64,000 bases of DNA from Halisarca cf. caerulea. Lineage: Eukaryota; Porifera; Demospongiae; Chondrillida; Halisarcidae. Below, piece after piece: positions 1-12,903 of the stretch (the first letter of the stretch is position 1; each line of letters starts with the position of its first letter). The stretch lies in NCBI GenBank assembly GCA_963170055.1, contig CAUJGJ010000083.1, forward strand, positions 1,469,101-1,533,100, written 5' to 3'. The notes below the pieces were generated by a model. That model saw nothing but the letters and a program-made list of their open reading frames with translations. It did not search any database and was not told where the DNA came from. Position numbers and translations under genes: made by a program.

Positions 1-247
1 ATTTCGGTCGTTTTTACAGCTTCTGTTCTCAACTTGTAGTAGATGCAGAGAGTCAAACAAGGGATTAAAATACAGGCAGACACGTAGACTTTCGTACGAT
101 TACCTTTTTCGAAGGCTTGCTTTTATCGCAAAGAAGCTACTGAGGTTTTCCTAACCCCTATTGAAAAGCGAAACGCTCTGGGTGCTACCTGGCGGAACGC
201 TTCCAAGACTATTTTTTAACATAAATCGCTATAACAAAACATTTACT

Positions 248-382
248 AACTTTTCCATGCGGGTGAGTTGGCCGTTCCTTTCCAAAGCTGAGATCTGATC
301 AATTGGCCATCAAAAGCAAGCGTTCAAGCTCCTGTAACTTGGGACAGGAACAAAAGCTCTCTCTCACCCGCATGGAAAAGTT
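248..382. repeat. Short foldback with 20-bp perfect inverted arms
   Basis: The arm at 248-267 (AACTTTTCCATGCGGGTGAG) is the exact reverse complement of 363-382. About 95 bases lie between the arms. It could be a small MITE remnant, but I see no clear target duplication. The rest of 1-1060 holds nothing I recognise. Confidence 0.6.
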
Positions 383-1072
383 GTATATTTCCGATGGCTC
401 GAAGTTGATACCAAGAAACTGTCTCCAGCTAGTTCCCTCACGTAGCACCCAGCCGAAAACTATGATTCAGAAGAACAGCGAGTTAGGTCACAAGCCAGCG
501 TGTGACAGAGCAACCGTGACGACAGAACACGTCACTAAACGTGGATTCGCTATTCGTATACGCCCGAATATTAGTCCAAATCACGAGATAACTGCGTGAC
601 TAATAACTTGTAAGCGTTGAAAAATTACATTTTATCGCTATGCAACCTGGGTAGCGCTATCATAACAGATCCTGGACATGTCTCACATGCGTAAGGATTG
701 TCAGGACTGCTGTTGCTTGGATTATTTTAACTGCAGAAAGTTCCAAGACGATTGCATTACTCCAGCCGCCTCACTGTTAATTTCGCCGAACAAGGAGAAT
801 GCCGGATCGTCCCTCTGTGGAATCATGCTATTATTTTAGAACGAGGTCAAGTTTGATGTTATAAACAAAGTCTACAAGCTCACTAACACCAAGAAAAAGC
901 AACAGATGGGATGTAAAAATCTTCACAGCAGGGAAAGAAGTGTGAGTCACTTTAAATTATACAGGGCTGCGACACTGGAAGCTGGTATGCCCTTAAAATG
1001 TACACTAGTGCAGTTTTAGTGTTTTTTTGGTTCTTTTATTGGGGCGACTTTAAGCGAGCCCTAGTTTCAGAA

Positions 1073-1116
1073 CCAGACCCACCATGCTCTGTGATGTCAC
1101 AGCATGGTGGGTCTGG
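1073..1116. repeat. Perfect 16-bp hairpin
   Basis: CCAGACCCACCATGCT at 1073-1088 pairs with AGCATGGTGGGTCTGG at 1101-1116 across a 12-base loop. The CCAGACCCA motif recurs next to the long hairpin near 63.5 kb, so the two may belong to one repeat family. Confidence 0.6.
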
Positions 1117-1179
1117 CTCCGAGACTAACCCACACTAACAGTTGGCGATTGAGAATGCATATGCCTTCCGGTGCCATAT

Positions 1180-3070
1180 ATGTATATATATTATATATTA
1201 TATATATACTGTATATATGACATATTGTGTTACAACTGATCAAATTGATTTGTTTGGGCATAGGCTTCATTCTGGACGACGAAATGACTTCCAAAGGATC
1301 AAAAGTCTCAGCGCCAAACTACAGACCTCTTCGAACAATTAAACGCCAAAGCCATTGTCTGAGGAACAAATGCCCATATCCCAGTTGACTATCGTGTCTA
1401 TTCTACAGGCTGCTGTATGTTTTATAAACACTTTTAGACTTCACAAATCCTTCGAAAATCTACTCCTAAAGTCCTAACAGGTAGCATAGATAGATCGGAG
1501 CCGCGGGCTTCGCGTTCAACAATATAGGGATCCTTCACCAAGCTATGACATCTTTGTTCTAGCTACGGGATGCACAAATCGTGATGATATCGCTGATTAT
1601 CCGGTCATGTACTTGCGCTAAGCTTTTCAATCTACACTATGAACTCGGTTTGAACTATACACGTGGCAGGCTTAAGCTTCTCTCCAAAGTTCTTCTGACT
1701 GCAAAAGGGTAAGGTAAAGGGGGGTAATTTAAAACATGTTGGTAATTCATGGAACAGGGTCTGCCACAGTACGTGACTAGCTGTTGAACTCCCACTTTAT
1801 GAAGACAATACGGATGAGTAATAATGGATGTAGTTGGTCATTGTCACAGCTTTTTAGCCTGTATGACTGTTCCAAATTACCTGCCATTCCAAATTACCCC
1901 CTTCTGCCTTACGCGATGAAGTGACGACATATATTCCCGATACTTCCACATGAACTTACAACACATGCAGAGGGGGAGTCGGGGCTTTTCAGGTGGTCCA
2001 CGGCCATGCATATATAGTCATTGTCACGGTGTTATGTCAATAATTGTACTCAATAAGACTAATAGCAGTGTAGATTATAGCAGTCGGTCACCGGACATTT
2101 ACCGGCAGTCTTGGTCACATGACGGGTTGTGAACCTGTCTAACGGACAAAATGTCCGGCGCACAAGAGTTACTAGTCTACAAGTGAACCTAGCTAAAAGA
2201 AGACTAAGGGACAGCTTTCATGCAACGGCCACTGTTCAAAAGTAGTAAATTAATTTTGGCAAAGCTAGACCAACAAACGCTGGCATGGTTGTGATTCGCG
2301 AGGGAGAAAACGATAAATCGCAAGTTTCGTTGGAGCCGGTGCGACTGGTACGCCCATATCCGTACCAATTTTTGGTCAAAACTAAGTTAATTTGCTAGCT
2401 AAACTATATTCACGAGGAAAATACCTTGTTCGATTTTCTAAAATCCAGCTTCTAACCTCTGAAACTACCAAACAATCGCCGTGCCGTTTTCCGCCATTTT
2501 GTTGTGATGTCAATGAGCATCATATTGCAACTTCATAAGTCCATTAATTGTCTATATAGCGAAATTCTCCAGATAATACCACTATATTTAGCTGTAAAAA
2601 GCAGTTGTCTATGGGATATAGCATCTTTTCCCCCTTTCCAGGGCAAATGGCAATAATTTTTGCTTAGAATCATAAACTAACTTTATCTATACCTGTACAA
2701 ATACTAATTAATATTGTTTATAGGAATAGCCTTACCATTTAATATAAACTATGAGTAGCAAATAAGTTACAGAAATACTACATCTAAATGTTTGAATGAC
2801 TGGTCTGGCTATGACAGGTGAAAACTATATCTGTCTGACATATTGTCAGGATTACCTCCTGAGGTTATAATCTGCACTGAATAGTGTATTGAAAGGGAAA
2901 ATATTCATGCAGGACTGGGCTGAAAAGTGGTCCGGCCCCCGACCATGGTCTGACTTGATGGAGTGCCGGTGCAATCCTTGCAACATGCATCATGCATGCT
3001 GCCAATATAGACTCGTGTTTGCAATAATTGCCGCATGAGCTTAGGCGAGCCCCTTCAGATGTAGTCTAAA
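1180..3070. other. No recognisable gene
   Basis: This stretch opens with a TA-rich palindromic run (about 1180-1220). The short open frames have no recognisable motif. I see no RNA gene or family-level repeat here. Confidence 0.4.
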
Positions 3071-3079
3071 CTAGTTACG

Positions 3080-3545
3080 AGCGTAGCGAGTTTTCTATTT
3101 CCGTCGTGTTAGCAGAGTGGGTTTGAGCTATATACTCATGCATTTGATTAATTTTCGGGTAAAATGTGTTCCTTTTAGTCCAATTTCAGGTCACGCGAAT
3201 TACTCAGAAGGTGCTCGTCAAACTTCTCAGTAGCTAACACTGGCAAAGAGGGACGTTTGCGCTCTTCGAGGCTAGGCAAGAGATTCGTTCGAAAGTCTAA
3301 CTAAAACTTTTCTATTTAGAGAAATAAAAAACTAGCTTTCTGCCTCCTAGTGCAGAATAGCTCTATTGTAGAAAAGCAATCAACGCATTAAAGCACAGAA
3401 CTAGGCCATATCTCGGGACTACTTTTTTGTTTGTGGACATTTGTTTTTGCTTTTGGCAGGGTTCTGACTATGTTGTTTGGGGGCTGTGAATTGGTCAGCC
3501 ATCTCGGTCGACATGTTCTGCCACGTGACGTTCATGTGTATGTGA
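3080..3545 (+). repeat. Dispersed repeat D, copy 1
   Basis: This segment is matched in reverse complement by 35180-35610, across landmarks such as the AAAGCACAGAACTAGG block and the region ending CGAGTTTTCTATTTCC. Its 3470-3545 end also matches 34240-34400. Identity is imperfect, so the copies are old. I see no coding capacity and cannot assign a class. Confidence 0.65.
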
Positions 3546-3559
3546 AGTCGACCACGCAC

Positions 3560-4260
3560 TGTCTAGCTCGCGAGTACTGCACTTTGCGTACATCTAGTTA
3601 TACTATGGTAGTAAAGGTTATTACTGTACACCTTAAAATCACTATGATTATGACACCAATGTCCATATCAGTTTAGGTATAATTCTTAAATCCTGTTATA
3701 CCACGGTTACCAAAGTATTGCACACATTGTTGCCCTGGAAATGGGGTATAAATATATATATTGTTTGTTTGTTTTTATGATTATTATAATGTATTGTGCA
3801 TATGGTCATAGTGCTCCACCATTGGGCTGAAGAAGCCTTAGTGCCTTTTGGTATGTTGCACTTAAACAATAATGATAATAATAATAATAATATAAACATA
3901 TATGTAATCCAAAAGGTTATCACACTGTTAGTCAATTGTTTGCATGTTAAATCAATACTGGTAGCCATCAGAAGTCAAGAGAAGCTTGACCAAAATTTAA
4001 GGATAAAACAGTAAGTATATGTTTGTATACTAACTAATAAACACGTAAGCCTTCAGTGTCACTCATGAGCAATTGCATCCTTCAGAACTTCTTGCAAATT
4101 GTACTTCTTAAAGTGAAAGTAATCCTTCACAACACTGACACAACAGTGACTCTAAAACAGATCAGTTGGATAAACTTGATAACATTGTGTACACTGTCGT
4201 GATTTCCTAGTTTACCTTACAAGTGGATGCTTACCTGCTATGAAGTAATGTTGAAGACTA
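3560..4260. other. No recognisable gene
   Basis: AT-rich sequence with short TAA runs (about 3868-3890) and no supportable coding or RNA signal. Confidence 0.4.
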
Positions 4261-4261
4261 T

Positions 4262-4326
<65 letters not shown>
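4261..4326. repeat. (CA)n microsatellite
   Basis: An uninterrupted CA dinucleotide run of about 66 bases. Repeat family A/H copy 1 starts immediately after it. Open frames of alternating Cys-Val here are artefacts. Confidence 0.98.
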
Positions 4327-4330
<4 letters not shown>

Positions 4331-4340
4331 TATAATATAC

Positions 4341-4967
4341 ATTATGGAGTATGGTAGTACTCCATATGTACGATTGACACCGAAAAAAATGGTTGCCATA
4401 CATTAGTGCAAATTCTACTAAAATTTTGATACGCAAATCCCATACATTGCCAGATCAGCCATTTTCGGATTAGTGGAATGGCTATGCAAGACTAAATGAA
4501 TGTGTATGTACACAAGGCTAGGTGTTGGATAATCAATGATTTCAGTGCTTTTTTCGAGCCTTTGCTTCTAACGGGGTACACTAATTTTAGTCAACTTTCT
4601 TAATTTTCTTTCTGACAAGATTTGATTGTGTTCCTTCTCAACTGCAGTGAAAACCTTCTTTAACAGCCTCTATATGACCAACTGCGTTTTAAATGAGAAA
4701 ATCGCATGAAGAAAACCATTCAAAAGTGGTAGAAGGACATAGGATTAACACAGGACCGTAAAAAAGGCTTTACCAAAAAGCATCCTCCAAAAACACTAGG
4801 AACAAGGGTAAGTTGTAAAACAGGCACAGGGCCTCGCAAAGGGCAAGGCAGGCATAGGGCTAGACAAGCATAGGGCTATACATGCTGAGGCTCCTTTCTT
4901 GTATAAAGCCTTATTGCACAATCCTGTGTCAATCCTTTGATCATTTTAAATGGTGTTTGTACACCCC

Positions 4968-5060
<93 letters not shown>

Positions 5061-5373
5061 ATAGTATGAGGTATGAGTGCACACTACGCAAATTCCTACA
5101 TCTCGTAACATTATGTGCAGGATGTGGGAATTTGCATAATACTCAGTCCCACTAAACTCTGTCTAGCCCTATACCCATCTAGCCTCATGTACTGTATGTA
5201 TAGCCCTATGCTCATCTATAGCCCTACGCCTGTCTTGCCCTTTGCCCACCTAGCCCTGTGTCTGTTTCACAACTTACTGTCCCTTGTTCCAACTGTTTTA
5301 GGAGGATTGCTTTTTGACAATTTTAAAGCTTTTTACACGGTCCTACATCTGTTTACCATTTTTAAATGGTTTA
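4341..5373. repeat. Repeat family A/H, copy 1: leader plus long hairpin
   Basis: It begins with the family leader (TATGGAGTA..GTAGTACTCC.., then ATTGACACCGAAAAAA) and ends in a large imperfect hairpin, about 4714-5373. The hairpin arms carry many variants of TAGCCCTATGCC and its complement. Its centre has been replaced or expanded by a (TA)n run. The same architecture recurs at 9.77-13.79, 29.0, 40.0, 40.9 and 52.6 kb. It is probably a non-autonomous foldback transposon. Confidence 0.6.
4970..5056. repeat. (TA)n microsatellite
   Basis: About 85 bases of TA dinucleotides within the hairpin repeat. Confidence 0.98.
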
Positions 5374-5379
5374 TTTGAA

Positions 5380-5810
5380 AGCCACACAAGGACAATATAC
5401 GTTGAAGAAAACGTGATGATATTCACCTCACCTTAATGATTTCCACAATCACAACTCTATCAGGAGAAATCAAATCAGCTTTGTGCGGATATTGTCCTTC
5501 CAGGGTTACCACATCAACCAATGTGGACTCTACCTTTGATTGGTCAATACTTGAATTATTTCTTGCCTTGTACACAATACAGTACTAAAATGCAAAAGAA
5601 AATATTGCACAGAATAACCAATGTAAGATATGATACAACTGTAACAATTCATGCACTGTATGAGAAAATTGGCTTAACACTCAGTAAGGCTGGGGGAAGG
5701 GATGTTTTTTACTCAGGCCAATGTCTGTTAGTTTTTATCATTATTGGCACTTGATCACTGAAGACCTCAAAATGAACATGTAGTAGATGGACAAAATTAT
5801 AATACAAATT
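5380..5810. other. No recognisable gene
   Basis: A 77-codon open frame at 5521-5754 has no motif I recognise. Nothing else is supportable. Confidence 0.4.
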
Positions 5811-5815
5811 GATAA

Positions 5816-7160
5816 TCATGCGTATAAAGATGGTCGTAAGTCACAAACTGAAAATTTACCAAAATGAGATAACCTGCCTTCTTTACCTCTAATAAAGCCA
5901 TTAAAAATAGTAGAGTGTGAAACAGTGTCAGCAAGATGACTATGGATATACAGCAGCATCAAGTGATTCAGGCATGCTTGTCCCATAGATGCATATACAT
6001 TCTCAAGTAATCCTTGATTTTTCTCAATGCTGATGCAATCCATTCCAACACTGCATTTGTGGCTGGCATTAATAAAACAAATTTAACTAGTCAGACCACT
6101 TGATTAGTGTATTCTAGCTGGGCACTTGACTGTGTTTTAAGATGTGCCATGATGTCAATCAATGTAAGATTGTCACCAGTTTTGTTTAATATGTTCATGT
6201 GCCTAAGAACCTCTAGCTGTGTCTTCAGGTGTGTCTCACAGATGTCATCTTTGAAGAAGGTAGTGACCACTTCCAGTTCATTAGAGTACTTTTTGGTAGC
6301 TGCTAAAATCATAACCTACCCACTTTTTGCATACACATCATAGTCTTCCTGGTCAAAACGATCTGTGTTTGCTTGAATGGTAGCATCAAGAAATTCAAAG
6401 TATATCTGCTTGAAAAACTGCTTATAGGACTAAGTAGAAAGTGTGGTTGTGCAGTCCCCTCTTCGTAGCATGGAGGTCTCTTGCACTGCTGTGGAATTAC
6501 AGGGTCACTCACACCAAGAGACTTCTGAGTGGACAAGACCAAGTCCCAGAGCAGGTCAAATTTGAGGTCTGTCCTCAGGTCTTCAAGGCCTGAGACACAC
6601 AGTTTGGAAACAGACTGTGCCTCTACTGCAGAAGGTGATGGAGCTTGTAGAGCACAACTCAGATTGTCGGTGTGTTTGAAAATGCGTTCAGCCAACATGA
6701 GACCAAACAAAAGTTGAAAGTCTGCATGATAGCTGCAACACCACTCATATGGGCCTTGACCTCAGTCTCATGGATGATTGTGATTACTTCGTCCCAGGTA
6801 GCCTGCAGAGTCTTGCAGTTCCATCAAATGCTTTCCAATGAAAAACCACGTACACTTCAATCTGTTTGGACAGAAACTGCACAAACCTGGCACTACAGGG
6901 GACATATAGCTTCCTTCAACTATAAAAAGATTCGTGCGTAGCACAGTGTCTTTCAACACATGCACAATAATATCTGTTTTGATGTTGTCAACACAATGAA
7001 GACCAACAAAGTCTTCATGCGGTTCAAATTGAGAATCAACCCAGCGAAGGCAAACAATTACTTGCTCTTTGTTTGATGAGTCAGTGCCCTCATCTGATGA
7101 GTCAGTGTCCTCATCTGACTCCAGTGCAAAATAGCCAGCCTCTCTGATTTATGATGCAAT
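5816..7160 (-). pseudogene. Degenerate hAT-type transposase (ZMYM1-like, DUF4371/dimerisation regions)
   Basis: Read on the minus strand, fragments in shifting frames give the familiar order of ZMYM1-like hAT transposase proteins. First comes a block ending CLRWVDSQFEPHEDFVGLH (about 7150-6990), next to an acidic SDEDTDSSDEGTDSS insertion. Then WDEVITIIHETEVKAHMSG and FGLMLAERIFKHTDNLSCAL (about 6800-6650), then a long middle part. Last is the C-terminal dimerisation-like segment MDCISIEKNQGLLENVYASM and GKEGRLSHFGKF (about 6045-5850). Such proteins derive from DNA transposases that cut and paste through an RNase H-like core. Several frameshifts and stops mean no product is made. I saw no terminal inverted repeats. 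The family call is from remembered motifs. Confidence 0.7.
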
Positions 7161-7254
7161 TGTGCGCAGATGGTGCAAGGCAACACATTGTACTAATTCA
7201 TTCTGTATAATATGATGGTCCATAAATTATTGTGTCATTTGACTTATAACATCT

Positions 7255-7325
7255 AAAGGCAAACAATTACTTGCTCTTTGTTTGATGAGTCAGTGTCTTC
7301 ATCTGACTCCAGTGCAAAATAGCCC
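7255..7325 (-). repeat. Local duplication of a piece of the hAT relic
   Basis: About 70 bases here nearly repeat 7046-7142, which encodes the acidic SDEDTDSS part of the hAT relic. This copy lacks the internal 21-base tandem unit found in the first. Confidence 0.8.
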
Positions 7326-7329
7326 ATTA

Positions 7330-8700
7330 GCCAATTGGATTACTAGATGATCACATGAAGCGAAAATGTCACAGGTCGTCACATGATTCTTTGAGAAGAT
7401 GGCTCGTCTACTTGACCATAGATTCTGCATGACAGCTGGCAAACCAAACAAAGTGATCTCACCAGTGGCCGGCTAGCTCATCTATCTTTGTGATCTGGTT
7501 TGGACTACTATCCAGCTTTGTTAAGCATGACCTGCATAGGTAAGCACATTTGCTGCAGAGTAAAGAAGGCTGATTCTTCATATACCAACAAAATTCACCT
7601 AGGATTAATAGGTTGTTCGCTGTTAAAGTTCGCAGCGAGCAAACTATTATTTTTCGCACTGTTGAAGCCTTCAGGGAGAGATCGAATCCAAACAATTTCT
7701 CTCGCTCATCCTTTCAATTTCTGGAAGGCCCTCGCCTACACATTTAATTCATGCTAATTCAAGAAAAGATTGCAAACATCAAGACAGTAGCTGTTGGTGC
7801 CAACTCTGGAAAGGATCGGAAGTGCATGTCATGAGGAAAACCTTCAGCTCCTATGTCACACGAAATCACCCAATATCATGTCCTTTTTCTGATAGTTACT
7901 CCCACTCAAAAACAATGCACGTGTGGGAGCTGGGCTGGGGACGAGACTAGAGAACTTACTTATATAATAGCAATAGAGAAATATGAATTCATACAGCAAT
8001 GAGCTAGGGATTGTTTTCAAAACAATCATTTACAAAACATTATGTTCAATGAACGCTCAGCTGTAGCAGGTACTCTACGTAGTTTAGAGTATCTATGCTT
8101 CAATGTTGTGCAAGTGATTTTATAGTCAGGTGTACCCAGACCAAAACCATCTGCTAAGAAGGTTTAGGTCTGGCACAATATCCCTAAAAATACGTTCCAT
8201 CATGAACGTACGCTTGTAATTATCAAAAGGTTCGATAAAGCGAGCATAGTATCGTTTTTGAATTATCCCAAGGAACTGCAACATCCACAAACTCAAAGAG
8301 GAACACAGAAAGGCAATTTTAGGTTTAAGGGAAATACGTAGGTGATGTTTTTGAATGTATAATTTCCATCTGGGTATAGCAAGAAGATGATTGCAGCTCT
8401 ACTGCCTCATGCTTTTGATCATTAAACTTTACTTGGTCTGCCTGATCCATCTTACATTATAAAATGTGTTGGTCCTCTTATTTTGTCAATGTTAGACCAG
8501 AGAACAAGGTTACTCAAGTTGGCAGTGTTAAGCAGCCATAAATATAGCTGCTTGGTTAAAATACTGCCAACAAATATTCAATCAATGATGTACATACAAA
8601 TGTACATTTACTACATTAGACTGTAAAATAACAGCATCATAATATTATTTTCAACACATTGTTCAAGAGACAAGGCTATTATCCCAAACACAACTGAAAA
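7330..8700. other. No recognisable gene
   Basis: Two overlapping open frames near 7459-7757 show no family motif. The GCTGGGCTGGGGACGAGACT block near 7929 resembles an arm of the 63.5-kb hairpin. Nothing else is supportable. Confidence 0.35.
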
Positions 8701-8708
8701 TTATTTAG

Positions 8709-8833
8709 TGGTTAAGACATAGGCGTGAGGGCTGTATGTATGGCATATAAAATGCCGAATCCCGAGGGTGCAAAGTGCCCAAGGGAGAGTACATTTTATA
8801 TGCCATACAGCCCGAGTACCTATGTCACAACCA
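8709..8833. repeat. 125-bp foldback (MITE-like hairpin)
   Basis: The left arm (TGGTTAAGACATAGGC... through GGCATATAAAATG) pairs with the right arm (CATTTTATATGCC... through CCTATGTCACAACCA). Arms are about 43 bases with mismatches, around a loop of about 37 bases. It is probably a small non-autonomous DNA element. Confidence 0.75.
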
Positions 8834-8839
8834 TTATAG

Positions 8840-9770
8840 CATCCATTCGTGGACTTTGGGCAAGTGTTCCTGACTTTCAAAATTGCGATGAAGCAATTTG
8901 ATTGCGAAAAATCGAGTTTAAGAAGGGAATCAGAAGTAAGAATCGTCAAAGAAGACTTTCTCTGCTATGATGCTAAGTTCACTTCTCGCAGTGGCAACAA
9001 TTGGCTTCTTTATGGTTCAAATCAGTGAGTATTTCTTCAGAAAGCTATTTAAGGAGCATTACATAGAGGTATTTGCATGAAATCACAGATTTCAAAGTAT
9101 AACTCACAAAAAAGTTAGACGCCCATGCTTTATACATTATAAAATCGCTGTACAATCATACTGTTACCATGGTAACGGATGTCATACGTAAAAATACACT
9201 GGTGTGTCTCTGCGTTTTCTCTGGAAAACAAAATGGGGGTTGGGTTGCTCCTACTCAGGGGAGTGAAACCAGGGAAGTCACCTGAAAATACCATATAGTG
9301 AGTAATCACAAAAATTAACTATTCATGGTTCACACCAGAAAGAAATTATAACTTCAAGAGAATGGCTGCTTCCTTTGAAGTTGAAGTCCGGCATGATACA
9401 AGGCTACCATGACTATAAAGACATTTGGGAAGCAGAAGTTGCTGATAAACTTTAATGCCAAAGGGAAATGGGTAATCCTTATGACATTTGTGTGCTGGTA
9501 ATGCGGCCAAATCCCTTGTTGGCAACAATAACGATGCTGACCGCACTAAAGGTCCACTGGTATAGGGTAAATTACTGTCGTTGCCTTTCTTCAAGTTCTT
9601 CAAAAGGATATACTGAGTTCGAGAGACCTTACGATTCCTTCGTAAATTCTTGAGATCCATACCATGTGCAGCACAAAGAGCCATGTGTGTTATTAAATAT
9701 TGAGTAAATATTTCGTAGTTCCCTTCCCAACCACAAAAACCATGGATTTTTTACCCCACAAATTTTACCT
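8840..9770. other. No recognisable gene
   Basis: A 112-codon minus-strand open frame (9346-9684) shows no recognised domain, repeat or signal peptide. I regard it as chance. Confidence 0.35.
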
Positions 9771-10343
9771 ATTATTATGGAGTACGGTAGTACTCCGTAT
9801 GTAGGATTGACACCGAAAAAACATGGCCGCCATACATTAGCGCAAATTTTGTTTTCGTCCGAAAACTAACGATACAGTACAGTTAGAAGCATTTAGAAGT
9901 GATATTGGTGCCTTTTGACACACTAGCTATAAGATGAAGTAGTTAAAACCCTTCGTAGACTAATTTCTTTAAAGAACGGCTACGCAACACCAGTACCATT
10001 AAGTTAAACCATATTATTACTCCAGAGAATAATGATATGAATACAAAAAAGAGAGGAGGACCTCGGACACAGGGGTGTGTAATAAAGTGATCGTGTGATC
10101 ACAAGGTACAATTACTTCCCTGGCAAGGTCGGGACATATTCTTCTCGTCGTTTTTTTCGAACTGAGCTACAGGTCGCCACGAAGGGTCCAGAGGTCTCAT
10201 CTTTCGCTAGTGAGCTCCGATTGTTAGCGCGAAGTGCCTTCTGTAGGTTTTGAAGCAACACCTACACTTCTAAAGCGAGAACAAATTTAATAGACAAATC
10301 CCATACATTCGCCGGATCAGCCATTTTTCGGATCAGTGAAAAG

Positions 10344-12903
10344 GTGTACGTCCCATCGGTATAGGTGAAGTTGCACGTCGAATCATTGGGAAAGCCGTGT
10401 TGTCCATTTTAAAATCCGACATTCAGAGTGTCACTGATCTGTGCAACTATGTTAGGGGTCACAATGAAAAATATCATTGATGTCGGAAACATCCGAAAAT
10501 GATGTTTTAGATGAAAGTCAGTACGGTGAATCTAATGGTGATAACCGTTTTTTGATTGATTGACATATGACCAAGTTATGCGTAAAATCATAATTTTGGT
10601 GCAACGCAGATGGTTTAAGTAGAGCAATCTCCTCCAATTTTCTGCCATGGATAGCCGAGAGATGTATCATCCTTGCACAGCATGAGGGTTTGTTTCGTGT
10701 ATGTTTCGAGCTTGTAAGGACATTTAGTGTGAAAATTTCGGAGACCCCCCTCCGACAAATGCAAAGATAACTGTCCAAAATATGTCATTTCTTTCCCTTT
10801 CGTAGTTGATCATGAAAGTGGTGAGTATCTGCTACAATTTTGGATCCATTTCATTTAAGTCTGCATTGGTGGAAAGTAGTCTTCTCGCAAGCGTTGCACC
10901 ACAATTTTGATTAATTTTTATGCATAACTTGCTCATACTTTGACCAATCGAAAAATGGTCACCACCATTAGATTTGCCGTACTGAATTTCATCTAAAACA
11001 GTATTTTCGGATGATTTTGACGGCAATGAATTTTTCGTTGTGACCCCTAACTATGTACTGGGCAAGTAGCTGGTATTGAAGCTGCAATACATGTCATGGA
11101 TGATCTGTTTCACAGTGATGATGTTGAAGCTGTTGTTTTCATTGACACTAGCAACGCATTCAACTCACTCAACAGGCAAGCTGCACTACGGAGCATACAT
11201 TCTCTTTGCCCTAGTCTAAGTATTATCGCCATCAACTCCTACCGTCAAAACATTGATCTCTTTATTGACAACCAATCCATCCAGTCTTGTGAAGGTGCCA
11301 CTCAGGGTGATCCATTAGCTCCAGTCATCTATGCCATTACCTTAATGCCCCTCATTCAGAAGTTCCAAGCTGCAGTAGAAGTCTTCCACCAGATTTGGTA
11401 TGCCGATGATGCATCTGCAGCAGGTAACCTGAAGGATGTCAAGTCTTATATCGATCTCATAACTGATCAAGGGCCAGCCTTCGGCTATAACATCAACATG
11501 AAGAAAACTTGGCTACTAGTGAAAGACCAACGCTTGCAAAGTGCAACAGATATGTTTGGTGATTGCAATATAAATATCACAAGTCTTGCCTGCAAGTACC
11601 TTGGAGCTACCATTGGACCCTCTGCCTCCAGTGAAGCACTAGTTCAAGATAAAATAGCCACTTGGGTGAACTCCATCACCACCCTCGCTGAGATTGCGCA
11701 GTCCCATCCACATGCAGCGTATTCAGCTTTCTGCATGGACTTTTCCATCAGTGGTCATTCATCTCTAGGACTGTCCCTGACATTGCCCACTTGTTTGTGC
11801 CACTTGAAGAAGTCATCAGACACAACCTAATCCCTGCCCTTTTTGGTCGCAAAGTCACTGCCACAGAGAGACCTTTGCTAGCCCTTCCACCAAGGTTAGG
11901 AGTTTTGGGAATAAATAACCCAGTAATTGATGCCAACCTTGAATACGCATCTTCACAGCAGATAGCATCCCCATTGTCGGAGAAAATCATCAACCATACC
12001 AATGGTTATGATCTATCCACTATTGCCTCTCAATCTGCTGCCAAAAACCAAGTGAGATTGAAAAAGAAAGCTCATCATGCAGCATCTCTTGAAGAAGTGT
12101 TGCATTCTTTGCCGGACAACATGAAACGCAACATTGAAGCTGCTTCTGAGAAAGGAGCCTCTTCTTGGCTATTGACGCTACCTTTGAAGGACAGCAATAC
12201 CATTCTCCACAAGAGCGACTTCCGAGATGCCATCTGCCTGAGATACAACTGGCAACCTCCTCGTCTACCCTCCCAGTGTGTGTGTGGCAAACGATTCTCA
12301 GTGGAACATGCTTTGTCTTGTCACACTGGGGGTCTCCCCTCATGAAGACACAATGAGGTTAGGGACCTTACTGCTAACCTGATGTCTGAGGTGTGTCCCA
12401 ATGTAACAACTGAACCTCACCTTCAACCATTGTCAGGGGAATCATTCACTCTAGCATCCACCTCTCGTGATGATGCAGCACAACTGAACATCCGGGCAGA
12501 TTCATTTTGGAGTAAGGAGCAGCAAACCTTCTTCAATGTGAGAATTTTCAACCCCAATGCTCCAAGCTACATTAGTCAGCCCATGGACTCTCTGTATCAC
12601 CGTCACGAACAGGAGAAGCGCAGAAGATATGACGAAAGAATTCGAGAAGTGGAGCACACATCATTCTCTCCCCTCGTTTTCTCACTGAGTGGAGGCATGG
12701 GTAAGGCAACCCAGATTGCCTATAAGAGATTGGCCAACCTGCTTGCCGAGAGGAAGAGAGAACCGTACAGCAGAATCATCAACTTTATTCGAGTTCAAAT
12801 CAGGCTTTCTCTTCTTCGCTCTGCCATTGCTGCCCTCCGTAACACCCGCAAACATGTAGCCAGTACCTACCCTGACTCCATTTTCTTGCATGTTTACCAC
12901 TAA
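10344..12903 (+). pseudogene. 5'-truncated R2-like non-LTR element: RT plus restriction-like endonuclease
   Basis: Reading starts inside the RT (VRPIGIGEVARRIIGKAV, from about 10347). After the nested MITE it continues with AGIEAAIHVMDD, motif A FIDTSNAFNS (about 11130), motif B GATQGDP and motif C YADD (about 11398-11410). The C-terminal part has a Cys/His knuckle (CVCG..EHALSC, about 12277) and the RHNEVRDL...RIFNPNAPSY block of an R2-group endonuclease. Defects: a frameshift just before the MITE, one near 11731-11737, and TGA at 12343-12345 before RHNEV. Remembered relatives read LDI and FFDVR where this copy has LNI and FFNVR, so catalytic aspartates look lost. The element spans about 10342-12990 and is flanked by AGTGAAA on both sides (10335-10341, 12991-12997), as expected for target-primed insertion with 5' truncation. 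Confidence 0.85.
10453..11049. mobile_element. 597-bp foldback MITE, hAT-like ends, inside the RT gene
   Basis: The terminal inverted repeats are TAGGGGTCACAA and TTGTGACCCCTA. ACTATGT flanks both sides (10446-10452 and 11050-11056); an 8-bp reading, AACTATGT, is possible if one terminal base is not shared. Inverted similarity continues inward for roughly 170 bases per arm, with blocks such as TTTTAGATGAAA, TCTAATGGTG and TGGTGCAACGC. Removing it restores CAACTATGTACTGGG, which encodes QLCTG in the RT. TAGGGG-type ends and a 7-8 bp duplication suggest a hAT-mobilised element. It has no coding capacity. Confidence 0.9.

Noticed and set aside
4212..4436. Cys-Val, Tyr-Ile repeat proteins in several frames
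   Set aside because: They are translations of CA and TA microsatellites (also at 4.97, 33.4 and 40.6 kb).
5097..5170. CRISPR-like spaced repeats in the TAGCCCTATG arrays
   Set aside because: Units are degenerate, contiguous, mirrored into a hairpin and lie in a eukaryotic context without cas genes.
10518..11026. Minus-strand open frames of 86 and 64 codons
   Set aside because: They lie wholly within the inverted arms of the MITE and show no domain.
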